DNA of 36,016 bases from an uncultured Oscillibacter sp. (GCA_947365245.1 CANAWG010000022.1:1-36016), one strand, 5' to 3'. Shown: positions 13,919 to 22,621, counted from the stretch's first letter. A program made the numbers and translations. The notes: generated by a model from the sequence alone, not told the origin.

Positions 13919-14047
13919 TCCCCATTGGACAAAGGACCACATAGGTCTATTCACCGGCAGAGGACAAACCGCGCGGCGATTGGCGGAATGGGAGCCTTTT
14001 GCCGCGATTGATCCATTTTATTCTATCAATTTTATGGAGGTATGGCT

Positions 14048-15220
14048 ATGGACTTTTACAAACGGGCGCAGGAGCTGCGAGAGGAGACGACGGCCCACCG
14101 CCGCTGGCTGCACAGCCACGCGGAGGTCGGCCTGGATATGCCGAAAGCGCAGGCCTATGTCATGGAGCAGCTGAAAAACTATGGCCTGGAGCCTCAGCCC
14201 TGCGGGCATGGCGTGACCGCCGAGCTGGGCCGGGAGGGGGGCAGAACCCTCCTGCTCCGGGCGGACATGGACGCGCTGCCCATGCCGGAGGAGAGCGGCG
14301 AACCCTTTGCCTGCCCGACCGGCACGGAGGCCCATACCTGCGGCCACGATTTCCATGCCGCCATGCTGCTGACGGCGGCAAAGCTGCTGAAGGAAAACGA
14401 GGCCGTGCTGTCCGGCCGGGTGCGGTTCATGTTCCAGACCGCCGAGGAGACCTTTGAGGGCGCGAAGGATATGATCGCAAACGGGATCTTAGAGGGCGTG
14501 GACGGGGCCCTGGCCTATCATGTGGGCTCCGGCAGGATGCCGGTGGGCCTGTTCATGTACAACAGCGGCGGCACGATGATGTACTCCGTGGACGGCTTTC
14601 GGATCACGGTCCATGGCCGGGGCGCCCACGGCGCCTATCCCCACAACTCCATTGATCCCATCAACATCGGCGTCCACATTTACCTCGCCCTGGAAGCGCT
14701 GATCGCCCGCGAGGCGGACCCCGGCAAAGCCTGTGTGCTGACCATCGGCAATTTCTCCGCGGGCTCGGCTGCGAACATCATCCCCGATACCGCCGTCCTC
14801 CAGGGAAGTCTGCGCACCAATGACAGCGCCAGCCGGGAAAAGCTGGTTCGCCGCCTGAGGGAAGTCGTTCAAGGAACCGCGGAGGTATACGGCGGCTCGG
14901 CGGAGACCGAGACGATCTCCCAGGTGCCGCCGCTGGTCTGTAATCCCACTATGACTGACGAGATGGTGCGTTATATGGAGGAACTGCCGATCCCCGGCCT
15001 GACCCCCGTCCCCGACACCTCGGCCAGCGCCTCCGAGGACTTTGCCACAATTGCGGAAAAGGTCCCCAGCGTATATATGTACCTCTCGGCGGGGTATCTG
15101 GATGAGCGGGGCGATGCCCCCGCCCACAACCCAAAGGTTCAGTTTAACGAGGATGTCTGCCCCATCGGCGCCGCCTGTCTGGCGCACTGCGCGGTCCGGT
15201 GGCTGGAAGAGCACCGTTAG
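14048..15220 (+). CDS. M20 family amidohydrolase (hippurate / N-acyl amino acid hydrolase type)
   Basis: A 390-aa zinc or manganese hydrolase cutting N-acyl amino acids or related amides in the cytoplasm. The signature parts are in order. HRRWLHSHAEVGL is at the start, and LLLRADMDALPMPEES gives the metal aspartate region. AHTCGHDFHAAML holds the metal-binding Cys and His typical of HipO/AbgB-like enzymes. QTAEETFEGAKDM carries the catalytic Glu pair. YHVGS follows, then the dimerisation domain (about 180-290), SAGSAANIIPD, SEDFATIAEKVPS and the final metal His in AHNPKVQFNED. Start: ATG 14048, with GGAGG 8 nt upstream; ATG 14042 is too close to the ribosome site. It is the only intact gene in the decay zone and stands alone. 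A terminator lies about 240 bp downstream. The exact substrate is unknown. Confidence 0.92.
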   Translation: MDFYKRAQELREETTAHRRWLHSHAEVGLDMPKAQAYVMEQLKNYGLEPQPCGHGVTAELGREGGRTLLLRADMDALPMPEESGEPFACPTGTEAHTCGHDFHAAMLLTAAKLLKENEAVLSGRVRFMFQTAEETFEGAKDMIANGILEGVDGALAYHVGSGRMPVGLFMYNSGGTMMYSVDGFRITVHGRGAHGAYPHNSIDPINIGVHIYLALEALIAREADPGKACVLTIGNFSAGSAANIIPDTAVLQGSLRTNDSASREKLVRRLREVVQGTAEVYGGSAETETISQVPPLVCNPTMTDEMVRYMEELPIPGLTPVPDTSASASEDFATIAEKVPSVYMYLSAGYLDERGDAPAHNPKVQFNEDVCPIGAACLAHCAVRWLEEHR

Positions 15221-15457
15221 CCCCGGATCCGGCTGGTACGGCCCGTCCCGGGAAAATGTGCTGGGAGTACTGTGTCCTCTGCCCTGAATGCGGCCGTATT
15301 GAGCTGACAGCAGATCATCCAAGCGGGCCGCGAGCAAATTGAGAAACCGGGCTTCCAGAACAGCCCCCAAAATACTGAGAGAAGTCCAGCGGCCCAGCCC
15401 ATCTGTGACGGCGATGAAGCGGACGCTGCCACTTTGGCGCCATCGCTGTTTTAAGGC
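15221..15457. other. Non-coding stretch after the peptidase gene
   Basis: No ORF with a ribosome site or recognisable content on either strand. Short minus-strand frames look like worn coding sequence, but no family can be named. Confidence 0.4.
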
Positions 15458-15490
15458 AAAAGTCCCGCACTGAAGTGCGGGACTTTTGTC
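15458..15490. terminator. Bidirectional intrinsic terminator
   Basis: The perfect stem AAAAGTCCCGCAC / GTGCGGGACTTTT with a TGAA loop carries an A-run on the left and a T-run on the right. It can work on both strands. Confidence 0.85.
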
Positions 15491-15548
15491 TGTATCTTTT
15501 TCTTGGAGTAAGCGGTTAAAATCGATTTTCCGCATCCCCGTCCCCTAT

Positions 15549-15605
15549 CCGCCGCGAGTCCGGCGAAGCGAGTCGCGGTGGATAGCGAAGAAGTTCCAAA
15601 CATAG
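15549..15605. repeat. Dispersed 57-bp repeat, copy 2
   Basis: Same orientation as copy 1 (12721-12777), with 50 of 57 positions identical. It again abuts the end of a degraded minus-strand gene, so these repeats mark break points. Confidence 0.7.
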
Positions 15606-16050
15606 CGCAGTTTTCGCCGCAAGGCGGAAACGGAGCGGTGTTGGGAATTTCTGAGCTGGTGCATGTGTCCGCCGTTCATACAGCCGTCGTCGGTCTCCGG
15701 AAAGGCTTCAGACAGCGCGTCGCAGGTGTCGTCGTCCAAAAACTCATAGGGCTTCTTCTCCCCCATGTCCGCTCCCATCACTGCTTTCACCACCGCCCGA
15801 AAAGCGTCCTCAAAGGCAAAGGAACGGTCGTTGGCGAAGCTGTCCTCCCGCTCCGCGCGGATGGTCAGCTCCTCCTCCAGGGGGCTGACTTTATAGTCGT
15901 CCACCAGGCCGGGGACAACGCCCCGCCGGATCTGCAGCCGGTAGGCGGGGACCTGGTCCGGGCCCGGAAGTCCTCCAGCAGGGCCTCCGGAGGGATGTCT
16001 CCCTGGCAGGGCTTCCGCTGGAGTGCCGGGCGGGTGGATTGATCCGGTTC
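15606..16050 (-). pseudogene. Degraded unknown gene fragment
   Basis: A minus-strand fragment that keeps coding character (AYRLQIRRGVVPGLVDDYKV, RAEREDSFANDRSFAFEDAF, EKKPYEFLDDDTCDALSEAF). It needs a frame change near 15960 to join its upstream part (QGDIPPEALLEDFRAR). No start with a ribosome site fits, and the 3' end runs into the dispersed repeat. I do not recognise the family. It may once have been continuous with the leucine-rich fragment upstream, but that is not shown. Confidence 0.5.
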
Positions 16051-16054
16051 TCAT

Positions 16055-16479
16055 TCCTCTGCAACATAATAGGAGGTAGGCTCTCCCCTGCTTTTAGTCC
16101 GTCCAGTTTTTCAGCGTGGATAGGCTGTTTCTTGCGGGGCAGACAGGCAGACCGTAACCCAGACAGCTGAGACAACAGGGAACAGTCCCGGAAAACTGTA
16201 TAGGACAAGTCCAGTTTTTTCGGCTTTTTGCAGTCTGTGAGAAAGGTATAGTCCTTGTGTCGGAATCCCAGAGGAAACGACAGCGTGTGAAAGCTGGTCA
16301 GCTCTCCCAGAATGTCAAAGGCCCCTGTCTCGACTTCCAGCCAATCTCTTGCCGGCATTCCGCCCCGCCAGATACCGATGTCAGGCCATTTTGTGATAGT
16401 CTTCACCTTGGTCAGGTCATAGGGCTTGTTGGGAAAGTCCGCTGATGCATCAATCGCTTTCAGCGGCCAGGGATCAATT
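16055..16479 (-). pseudogene. Leucine-rich-repeat-like protein fragment
   Basis: The frame opens after a stop near 16480 without a start codon: RIDPWPLKAIDASADFPNKP, then DWLEVETGAFDILGELTS, FRHKDYTFLTDCKKPKKLDL, VFRDCSLLSQLSGLRS and LPRKKQPIHAEKLDGLK. The pattern FLxDCxxLKxLDLSxTxFxDCSLLxxLxxLR is like the degenerate leucine-rich repeats of Clostridia proteins, with about two to three repeat units. Both ends are missing. The frame continues into unrelated sequence after 16055. Confidence 0.5.
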
Positions 16480-16520
16480 CTTTCTTAGTCTATTATGATG
16501 ATTATGCCTTGAAAACAGTG

Positions 16521-17445
16521 CTAATACAGCCACCCCGCCGTCTCTTCTATTTTCGTTGCGACTTCCTCTGGCTCTATGATACGGATTTTCCCACCGAAAG
16601 CAAATACCCAGGCGAAAAAGGGCGGGCTGGACGCAGCATTCACGGCGGCCTGGAAGTGTTCTTCATCTACGACCTCTGTCTGCACCTCTCCCCAAAACGG
16701 TCTATCACACTGCGCATGGCGCTGTTTTCACACAGCAGCTTGACTCTTTGAATATCCGCCCCGAACATCCCGAACGCCTGGCGGACATACATTGCCGGAT
16801 CAAAGTCCTGCGCCGGAATTGCAGGCTGCCACAGCATTTCTACTGCGGTCATGTGGTCTGCACGGAATTGGGCCAGCTTACCGTGTTTCTTTGACCAGCC
16901 CACGGCGTAGTGATAGCCCCGGCTCCAAATCAGGGCATGGGGCTGAACTCATACCGATAGCCGTTATGCTTGAGGACTTTTTCTTTCTCTGCGGTGTACT
17001 CTATGTACTGGAACCTGATCTGCCGCTTTCCCTGAATGGCGGTGCGGATCGCGTCTGCTGCATAGTAAGCCGTCTCGTTGTCCTGCTTCGCAGTACTTTC
17101 TATATGGGCGGTTGATCTGTTTGATCTGCTCCTGGCTGGTGGGGGAGACCAGTCTCTGGATCAGGCCGGCGCTTTTCTTCCTGGTGATGAAGTAGGAGGA
17201 CTCCACCGCGTTCACCAACAGCCTCCGCTCCGGCAGGTCGAACAGGCGGAAGCTGGCAAAGCAGCGGTTCTGGGTGCTCTTGACACAGACGATGTCCATT
17301 CCCTGGTCATCAAGAGCCAGATGTCGCCGTACACGCTCTTGCGGCCAGCCCGGATGCCATGAAATCCCAGAATTGGAGGATATCTGAAACGGAGGCGGCG
17401 CGTTCCTCATCCGTCAGGGTACAGAGGTATTGCCGGAGCAGCGGC
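16521..17445 (-). pseudogene. YafY/WYL-type regulator, broken by several frameshifts
   Basis: Pieced together in order from the 5' side: LRQYLCTLTDEERAASVSDI and FHGIRAGRKSVYGDIWLL (HTH part); DDQGMDIVCVKSTQNRCFA and LLVNAVESSYFITRKKSAGL; ESTAKQDNETAYYAADAIRT and QGKRQIRFQYIEYTAEKEKV (start of the WYL domain); ALIWSRGYHYAVGWSKKHGK (WYL core); EEHFQAAVNAASSPPFF and EVATKIEETAGWLY with a stop at 16521-16523. At least four frame changes (near 17375, 17320, 17095 and 16945, and another near 16690) separate the pieces, so no functional protein is possible. It is a different lineage from the intact WYL regulator at 9443-10378. Confidence 0.8.
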
Positions 17446-17610
17446 TTTCATGGGCCGCCTGATGCTTCGCCCCGAACGCGGCGGCTTCCTCCCCGGTGAC
17501 GGTGGACTGCGCCGGCTCCCGATCCCCCATCCAGTTCCGCTCTTTTCATTTCTGAAAACCCGTTCCAAAAATTCTGTTTCCCGCCGTCCATTCATCCGAT
17601 CCGTCCTTTT

Positions 17611-18027
17611 TCACTTCTTTCCTCTTCGCCGCTTCTCCAGGATCAGCTGGAGCCGCCGGGCCTCCCGTTCCTCTTCCGCGCGTTTCTTCTCCGCAAACTC
17701 CCGCATAATCCTCTCGTGATACTGGGACATATCCCGTTCCCGGGCCCGCTCCAAATCCCTCCACCGCTGACTCTCCGCCTCATACAGCGCCCGGTTGTCC
17801 GGGTCCAGCTCCATCAGCCGCGCCAGGTCTCTCCAGGCCCGGTGGCGTTTCGTGTAGTCCGTCAGCGCCGCCCGGGCCCGGAGCACATAGACGTCGGTGG
17901 GCTTGGGGAAGTTTCCATATCTGGGCTCGTAGGTGGCATAGTCCAAAAAGCCCCAGGCGATACTTCCCCGCAGCCGGGGAACAGGGCGGTTTGCAGAAAT
18001 ACTCCCATGGGAATGGTCCTCCTTCAA
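17611..18027 (-). CDS. Hypothetical protein with a charged helical C-terminus, N-terminus uncertain
   Basis: 138 codons from a TTG at 18027. The convincing part begins around RGSIAWGFLDYATYEPRYGN. TPR-like spacing follows (YVLRARAALTDYTKRHRAWR, LARLMELDPDNRALYEAES), then a highly charged helix rich in Arg and Glu ending EKRRRGKK. In the same frame upstream, after a stop, sits a zinc-ribbon-like KGCPECGERASDW piece. A good ribosome site (GGAGG) with ATG at about 18009 opens a different frame (MGVFLQTALFPGCG). This suggests the 5' end carries a frameshift or premature stop. The protein may be a truncated zinc-ribbon protein. No family is recognised. Confidence 0.5.
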   Translation of the reverse strand: MKEDHSHGSISANRPVPRLRGSIAWGFLDYATYEPRYGNFPKPTDVYVLRARAALTDYTKRHRAWRDLARLMELDPDNRALYEAESQRWRDLERARERDMSQYHERIMREFAEKKRAEEEREARRLQLILEKRRRGKK

Positions 18028-18301
18028 GTCAAAGAGCCTCCCTCAGCACGCCTCCGCAAAACGATCCATCCACACCCAATCGGATGCCCGTTCTCCGCAT
18101 TCCGGGCAGCCCTTTTCCGCGCCCTGCCGCATAAAAGGGAGGAGCCCGTGAAGCTGGCGGCGGAAATCCCGGGAGCCGCGGGACAGCAGACCTCACGGGT
18201 GATGTGAGTCCAGCCCGGCGAGCGGAAAATCGCATTGTCTGCCGCAAAAGCCGACGGCTTGATCTGCGCGCGCCTCGTTTACGGATAGGCCCTAAATCGT
18301 A

Positions 18302-18330
18302 TGCACTGGCGGGGAAAGCCCCCGCCAGTG
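18302..18330 (-). terminator. Strong hairpin after the GRAM-like gene
   Basis: GCACTGGCGGGG / CCCCCGCCAGTGC is a near-perfect stem just downstream of the 18345 gene. Only a weak T-stretch follows on the minus strand, so it may act as mRNA end protection or a weak terminator. Confidence 0.6.
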
Positions 18331-18344
18331 CGGTCCGGCCTCCC

Positions 18345-18689
18345 TCAGGATATATGCTGGGAGATCCAGTCAACGTACTTGCCGCGCTTTGTGATGCCCA
18401 GCTTGTACTTCTCGCCGTTCTTCATCGTAATCAACACGCCGAAAGGGAAACAGGGCGGCGTCATGCAGGTCTCCACCGACCGGATCTCCCTCATCTCAAT
18501 CTCCCAGCTGACGCTGGCGGTTCCCACCAGGCCCGAGGCCAGGAATACGATACGCTGATCCGTGAAATACCCTTTCCCGGAAATCTGCCGCCCAATGGCC
18601 TGCCGGGGGGACTTCCAGCTGTCCACCGCGACTTTCTCCGCAAAGACAGTCTCGTCCGTCCGGGCCTCAAATACTGGTTTTGCCATCAT
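18345..18689 (-). CDS. GRAM/PH-like domain protein
   Basis: A 114-aa cytoplasmic protein with a single GRAM/bacterial-PH-like fold. Key parts are an N-terminal VFEARTDETVFAEKVAVDSW, then GRQISGKGYFTDQRIVFLAS (the typical G-x-x-Y/L-T-x-x-R-L/I-V-F core at about residues 40-60). EIEMREIRSVETC, GVLITMKNGEKYKLGITKRG and a C-terminal helix VDWISQHIS follow. GGAGG lies 5 nt before ATG 18689 (or 8 nt before ATG 18686). A second small protein of the same type is at 22640-22966. Membrane-lipid or protein binding is the usual role; none is known here. Confidence 0.75.
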   Translation of the reverse strand: MMAKPVFEARTDETVFAEKVAVDSWKSPRQAIGRQISGKGYFTDQRIVFLASGLVGTASVSWEIEMREIRSVETCMTPPCFPFGVLITMKNGEKYKLGITKRGKYVDWISQHIS

Positions 18690-18801
18690 CTTTTCCTCCA
18701 TTGTCTTTTGAAATGTATTGATCAAACCGCTGTCCGCGCGGCCGGAAAATCCCGCCGGGGAAAGCGGGTCAATCCTCATCCGCAGGGGCACGGCCCTGCG
18801 C

Positions 18802-19908
18802 TCAGTCCGTCTTCCCCTGGTTTGTCCACTGGGTATTGGACCCGGCGTTGCAGTTGGTCAAATCCGCCATCTCCAGCTCCGGCAGGTAAAAGCCGATGTA
18901 GAGCGTACTGTTTCCGCCCTCCCGAACCTCCTCCGGGGAGGAAACCAGCCGCTGGTTGTGGAGAATCACCGCGTAGAAGGTGTCCAGGCACACCTGATAC
19001 CGCTCCCGGTCGTCCTCCAGCTCCCCTGTGGCGTAGAGGTAGTCGATGGGCCTGCTCTCGCCCGGGATATAGCCGTTCATGCTGGCGGACAGCACCCGCT
19101 CCAGCTCCTCCATGGTCAGGCCGTACTCCGTCATGGACGCCGCCTGATCCATCGCCGCCTGGCCGCGGTAGACCTCATAGACGCCCTCGTAATACGGACT
19201 TTCGTGATCCTCCGCCGACTGATACCAGCGGAAGTCCCCGCTGTCCTGGAGGCACAGCTGGGAGCCGTCGCCGCAGAGGAAAGTGTTGCCGGTGATCTCG
19301 TCCCGAGTCCCGATTTCAAAGGTCAGGCTGTCGCACAGGGTGTTCAGCATCTCCCACACCGGAGCCGGGTCTCCCACCGTTTCGGCGTTGGCCTGGCCGC
19401 AGAAGGTCAGCACCAGATTCTTCCGGGGCGCGACAATCAGCTTGATGCAGTAGAGGATTGAATCCTGACAGCCGGTGAGGTCCCCCGCGTAGCAGTCCAC
19501 GCCGTCGGCGGACTGCCAGGCGCTCAAGGTTTCCGATGTCTCCAGGCTGGAAAACTGATTGCCGTCCTTATAGTGGCCGGTCAGCGCCTCGTAGAACTCC
19601 TGGGGCGTGTAGGACCCCAGGGGGGACGCGCCGTTGAGGCCGTAAACCTCCCGGCGGCCGGCGGCGTAAAAGAGGTCCGTTCCCTCCGCCTGCGTCCAGT
19701 CCGCCGGGACCTGGAAGGTGACGCCCTGGGTGGAGTAGGCGGTGCATGCATCCTCCTGACGGGCGAGTTCGTTCTCCGGCCGGGCGTTCTCCGACCGGGC
19801 GCTGTCCGCGCCCTCATCCGCCGGGGCGCCGCAGGCCGGGAGTGTGGACAGCAGAAGCAGCGCCAGCAGCAGAATCCACGCTTTTTTCATCGTCCGATGT
19901 TTCATCAT
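18802..19908 (-). CDS. Surface lipoprotein of unknown function
   Basis: A 368-aa protein exported and lipid-anchored: MKKAWILLLALLLLSTLPAC is the signal with lipobox L-P-A-C, so Cys near residue 26 is modified. A Ser/Glu-rich linker follows. Then comes a domain beginning YSTQGVTFQVPADWTQAEGT, like the PsbP/DUF-type domain often seen in Clostridia lipoproteins (a wall-side beta sheet). A second half carries EVYRGQAAMDQAASMTEYGL and ends in TQWTNQGKTD. AGGAG precedes ATG 19908 and ATG 19905. The start overlaps the stop of a small upstream frame by 4 nt (ATGA). The next lipoprotein (20162-20710) has the same layout on a smaller scale (VPEGWVKAE). No substrate can be named. Confidence 0.8.
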   Translation of the reverse strand: MMKHRTMKKAWILLLALLLLSTLPACGAPADEGADSARSENARPENELARQEDACTAYSTQGVTFQVPADWTQAEGTDLFYAAGRREVYGLNGASPLGSYTPQEFYEALTGHYKDGNQFSSLETSETLSAWQSADGVDCYAGDLTGCQDSILYCIKLIVAPRKNLVLTFCGQANAETVGDPAPVWEMLNTLCDSLTFEIGTRDEITGNTFLCGDGSQLCLQDSGDFRWYQSAEDHESPYYEGVYEVYRGQAAMDQAASMTEYGLTMEELERVLSASMNGYIPGESRPIDYLYATGELEDDRERYQVCLDTFYAVILHNQRLVSSPEEVREGGNSTLYIGFYLPELEMADLTNCNAGSNTQWTNQGKTD

Positions 19909-20138
19909 AACTCCTCCTTTTTGCTCTTTGAGCAGCTTATAGTTCTTCCCGCTTCACACGGCCGCTCCCCGCAGCAGGGTGCCAGCCCCAAGTCCCCGCC
20001 CCGGGGTTGAGTTCCTGCGGAGGACTCGTCTGGAGCATACCAGATATAGGCATATAGGCGCCGGGTTAAAACACCGGTATGGGGATAAAACGTATCCGTG
20101 CTTTTGAATATGCTGGAGACATTCCCGGCGTCAGCCAT
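19905..20138 (-). CDS. Possible small protein upstream of the lipoprotein
   Basis: A 77-codon frame beginning MADAGNVSSIFKSTDTFYPH. It has a good ribosome site (AAGGAG, 3 nt before ATG), and its stop overlaps the lipoprotein start (ATGA), as in coupled genes. Against it, the second half (RGGDLGLAPCCGERPCEAGR) has low-complexity, GC-driven composition, and no family is recognised. It may be a fragment of an older gene. Confidence 0.35.
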   Translation of the reverse strand: MADAGNVSSIFKSTDTFYPHTGVLTRRLYAYIWYAPDESSAGTQPRGGDLGLAPCCGERPCEAGRTISCSKSKKEEL

Positions 20139-20161
20139 CTTCTCCTTATCAAATTACGGCA

Positions 20162-20710
20162 TCACTTCCAGACAAAGCTGTCCGCCATGGCCTGTGCCGC
20201 CTCCTCCGCGCTCTCGGAGCCGGTGAAGCTGGTCAGGTGAATCAGGCAGTACCGTTTGTCGCCTACAATATAAAACTGCTTCGTTACCACGTCTTCCTCG
20301 CTGATGGTGAAGATGTAAAGGACATCCTCCTGTTCCGTGAAAGTGCCCTCCCCGGTCAACTCGGCGCCAAAAGCGGCGGCCTGCACGGCAAGCTGGCGGA
20401 CGATGGCGTCCCGGAACTGTTCGTGCTCCTCCGCGCTGTAGCGGTTCGTTCCCACTTCAACGGAGATGTTGTCGGGCTGCTCGTCCTCCTCATGTCCCTC
20501 CTCCACGTAGAAAATTTTGTCCTCCGTGGAATACTGTTCGGCTTTCACCCAGCCCTCCGGCACCGTCCAGCTTCCGGGAAAGGAGGTTTCCTCCTGCGGC
20601 TCCTCCGCCTCCGTTTCTGGGGGCGGCGCTTCCTCCACCGGCTCCGTCTTCCCTCCGCAGCCGGGCAGCACAAGCAGCAGCATCCACAACATTGCAAACC
20701 ACCGTTTCAT
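20162..20710 (-). CDS. Small surface lipoprotein
   Basis: A 182-aa lipoprotein: signal MKRWFAMLWMLLLVLPGC, lipobox L-P-G-C with Cys 18. A linker very rich in Glu and Pro follows, then a compact domain starting SWTVPEGWVKAEQYSTEDKI and ending QAMADSFVWK. The pattern V-P-E-G-W with a later YIVGDKRYCLIHLTS resembles PsbP-like lipoprotein domains of Clostridia, as in the neighbouring 18802-19908 protein. AAAGGAGAGAG lies before the ATG. It directly follows the end of a broken gene (20724-21163), probably its former operon partner. Confidence 0.78.
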   Translation of the reverse strand: MKRWFAMLWMLLLVLPGCGGKTEPVEEAPPPETEAEEPQEETSFPGSWTVPEGWVKAEQYSTEDKIFYVEEGHEEDEQPDNISVEVGTNRYSAEEHEQFRDAIVRQLAVQAAAFGAELTGEGTFTEQEDVLYIFTISEEDVVTKQFYIVGDKRYCLIHLTSFTGSESAEEAAQAMADSFVWK

Positions 20711-20723
20711 TTCACTCTCTCCT

Positions 20724-21163
20724 TTATCCAGTCGGATAATCTTCCTCGAAAATCACCGCGCCCGTCTCCGCGTCCAAAAGGCCCATGTGGACGGTCCGCT
20801 CTTCGGCGGGTGCCCCGCGCACGATCTGATGCCGTCCAATGACAAAGTGCGGGACCAGCCGGGCAGCAGAATCCGCAAAATTCCCCTGGCTCAGGAACGC
20901 GGTCCGCCCGGACCGTCACCGCCCAGGGGACCTCATCCGCGTCTGCCCGGTCACATTCCACCCCCTTGACAATCTCCGCCGGGGTCCGGCCGAACATCTC
21001 CGGCAAAATCCGCAATCTCCGGGCTGAACCGCTCCGGGGCGGCGGCAGTGTTGAGACACTCCGGCTCCGCGTTCTTGGCCTTTCTTTTCCGCAGGAGGCG
21101 TACCGCGCGCAGAATCAGCAGCAGAACGCCGGCCGCGGAGAGGAGGGTTTTCAGTCTGCGCAT
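20724..21163 (-). pseudogene. Membrane-anchored protein gene with two frameshifts
   Basis: A good ribosome site (GGAGGTACTT) and ATG 21163 open MRRLKTLLSAAGVLLLILRA, an N-terminal membrane anchor, then AAPERFSPEIADFAGD. The frame then shifts near 21000 to MFGRTPAEIVKGVECDRADA and DEVPWAVTVRADRVPEPGEF. It shifts again near 20885 to FADSAARLVPHFVIGRHQIV and RTVHMGLLDAETGAVIFEED, with a natural stop at 20724. Joined, this gives about 145 residues of continuous sense. No family is recognised. Either two indels killed the gene or the assembly has errors here. Confidence 0.7.
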
Positions 21164-21227
21164 AAGTACCTCCAAAAAACCTGGAGCAATGATAATATTG
21201 GGAACACCGTTGTCGCCGTTTCCTGCT

Positions 21228-21896
21228 TCACAGCAGCCCTATCAACTCTCTCCATGCCAAGGCATAGGCACACTCCGGATCGATCACACCTGGTATACAA
21301 GGCCTGCCGTCCTTCTCTTCCGGTTCAGGCTGAATGAACTTCTCCAGCTGCCAAATCTCATTGCCTGCTAAACCAATTTGCAGCAGGCTTTCCACATAGT
21401 CTCCAAAGCTCTCTGCCAGCTGGACAGGGTATGCGTACAATCCATCATGATTGAGGTAGACCACAGGCTTTTTTTCTCCTGGATTTGCAAGGTCAAAAAG
21501 GATCATATCGCCGTTGGGCACCTCGGCAAAATCCAAAAGCCCCCGCATACTCTCCCAATGGGTGGTATAGTACAGGTAGTCTTGATACTCTTTTTCGCTT
21601 AAATAATGTTCAATGTCCCATTGCAATGTGCCGCCGCTAATACTTTGGAACCGAGGGTGCCGTTTCAGAAACGATTCATTTTCAAAAATACTCCATACAA
21701 TATCTACCTTGCCCGCAATCTGGGTCGCCATGTCCACATAATCAGCAGGCAGCTTAATTTGGTATTTCTTCTCAATTGCACATACTGTCTCCATAGAGGC
21801 GGGCTCACCAATCTCCCAGCTGCAGATTTTGGCGTCCAACGTCAAAACAGCAGCTTTAATCTGCGCCAGCCTCGCAATAAACGCTGTCCTGTCCAT
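21228..21896 (-). CDS. SMI1/KNR4-family protein
   Basis: A 222-aa cytoplasmic protein of the SMI1/KNR4 (SUKH) superfamily. Signature parts are ASMETVCAIEKKYQIKLPAD (the E-x-x-Y/H-x-I-x-L-P helix, about residues 34-53), then VDIVWSIFENESF, a W-rich segment (LYYTTHWESMRGLL) and VPNGDMILFDLANPGEKKPV. The last gives the typical NGDxIxFD turn. A final helical region follows. SUKH proteins are the most common immunity proteins of bacterial polymorphic toxin systems, but are also found as orphans. No toxin gene with a recognisable domain is adjacent. The base composition is somewhat more AT-rich than neighbours, hinting at later arrival. AGAGGAAA precedes the ATG. Confidence 0.85.
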   Translation of the reverse strand: MDRTAFIARLAQIKAAVLTLDAKICSWEIGEPASMETVCAIEKKYQIKLPADYVDMATQIAGKVDIVWSIFENESFLKRHPRFQSISGGTLQWDIEHYLSEKEYQDYLYYTTHWESMRGLLDFAEVPNGDMILFDLANPGEKKPVVYLNHDGLYAYPVQLAESFGDYVESLLQIGLAGNEIWQLEKFIQPEPEEKDGRPCIPGVIDPECAYALAWRELIGLL

Positions 21897-21916
21897 AATA
21901 TTTCCTCTTGCTTCTT

Positions 21917-22621
21917 TCAGCGTTTAGGTATTCTTCCGCTCTTGAAATGGGCCGCTGCCGTCACCATACCCACATAGACAGCCAGCGCCGCCGCCAGCCG
22001 CAGCCCCAGATCCAGCATCCAGCTTGCCTTCCCATGCCGGTACATATCCAGCACATAGACCGGATCAACGTCGTAGTCCTCCGCCATCCGGTTCAGCATT
22101 AGGCGCTCCTCGGTGGTGGTACGGCGGACACGGCCGGCGGGATAGGCGTCCGTTCCCGTCAGCGTCAGGTAATCGTCAAAATAGACACAGAGCCAGGAGT
22201 GATCCCCCAGCTCCATCAAATAGTATCGGTTATAGAAACCGCCCGCCGCGACCCGCTGGAGCGCATATTCCCAGACCGGGAGCGGGTAGTCCGCTGTGAT
22301 ATATTCCGAAACGTACACCGACCGCTTGGCGCCGCCGTTGTGGTGATAGTGCGTTCCCTCCTGCCCCGCATCCCGCAGACGGGCCAGCGGACAGGCCGCC
22401 AGCTCACCGCCGTCCACGGTGACTGGGGCGCTGCTCAAAAAGCAGGTTTCGACCTCCTCCTGCCGCCGGAGGCGCCGGACATCCCCGCCGGGCCGCCGCC
22501 CCTGCTCCGTTCCCGTTCCGGCCCACAGGTCGTACAGCCAGCCGGTGGGGAGTGCCAGCACCACAAGCAAAGCGAGGGCGGCGCCCATGATCTTGCGAAA
22601 AGTATGGTTGGATTGTTTCAT
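21917..22621 (-). CDS. Membrane protein of unknown function with two terminal helices
   Basis: A 234-aa protein with one membrane helix at each end: ALALLVVLALPTGWLYDLW (about 14-32) and LGLRLAAALAVYVGMVTAA (about 206-224). Between them lies an extracytoplasmic or cytoplasmic domain containing EVETCFLSSAPVTVDGGELA, SVYVSEYITADYPLPVWEYA, YYLMELGDHSWLCVYFDDYL and TEERLMLNRMAEDYDVDPVY. It resembles two-helix membrane proteins found as lineage-specific paralogues in Oscillospiraceae. The 26486-27538 protein has a similar membrane-plus-domain architecture. AAGGAAGG precedes the ATG. It is followed by the SUKH gene in the same direction. Confidence 0.65.
   Translation of the reverse strand: MKQSNHTFRKIMGAALALLVVLALPTGWLYDLWAGTGTEQGRRPGGDVRRLRRQEEVETCFLSSAPVTVDGGELAACPLARLRDAGQEGTHYHHNGGAKRSVYVSEYITADYPLPVWEYALQRVAAGGFYNRYYLMELGDHSWLCVYFDDYLTLTGTDAYPAGRVRRTTTEERLMLNRMAEDYDVDPVYVLDMYRHGKASWMLDLGLRLAAALAVYVGMVTAAAHFKSGRIPKR

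Noticed and set aside
21228..21896. Polymorphic toxin-immunity pair
   Set aside because: The SUKH protein fits an immunity role, but no adjacent gene shows a toxin domain or a secreted-toxin N-terminus, so the pair is not called.
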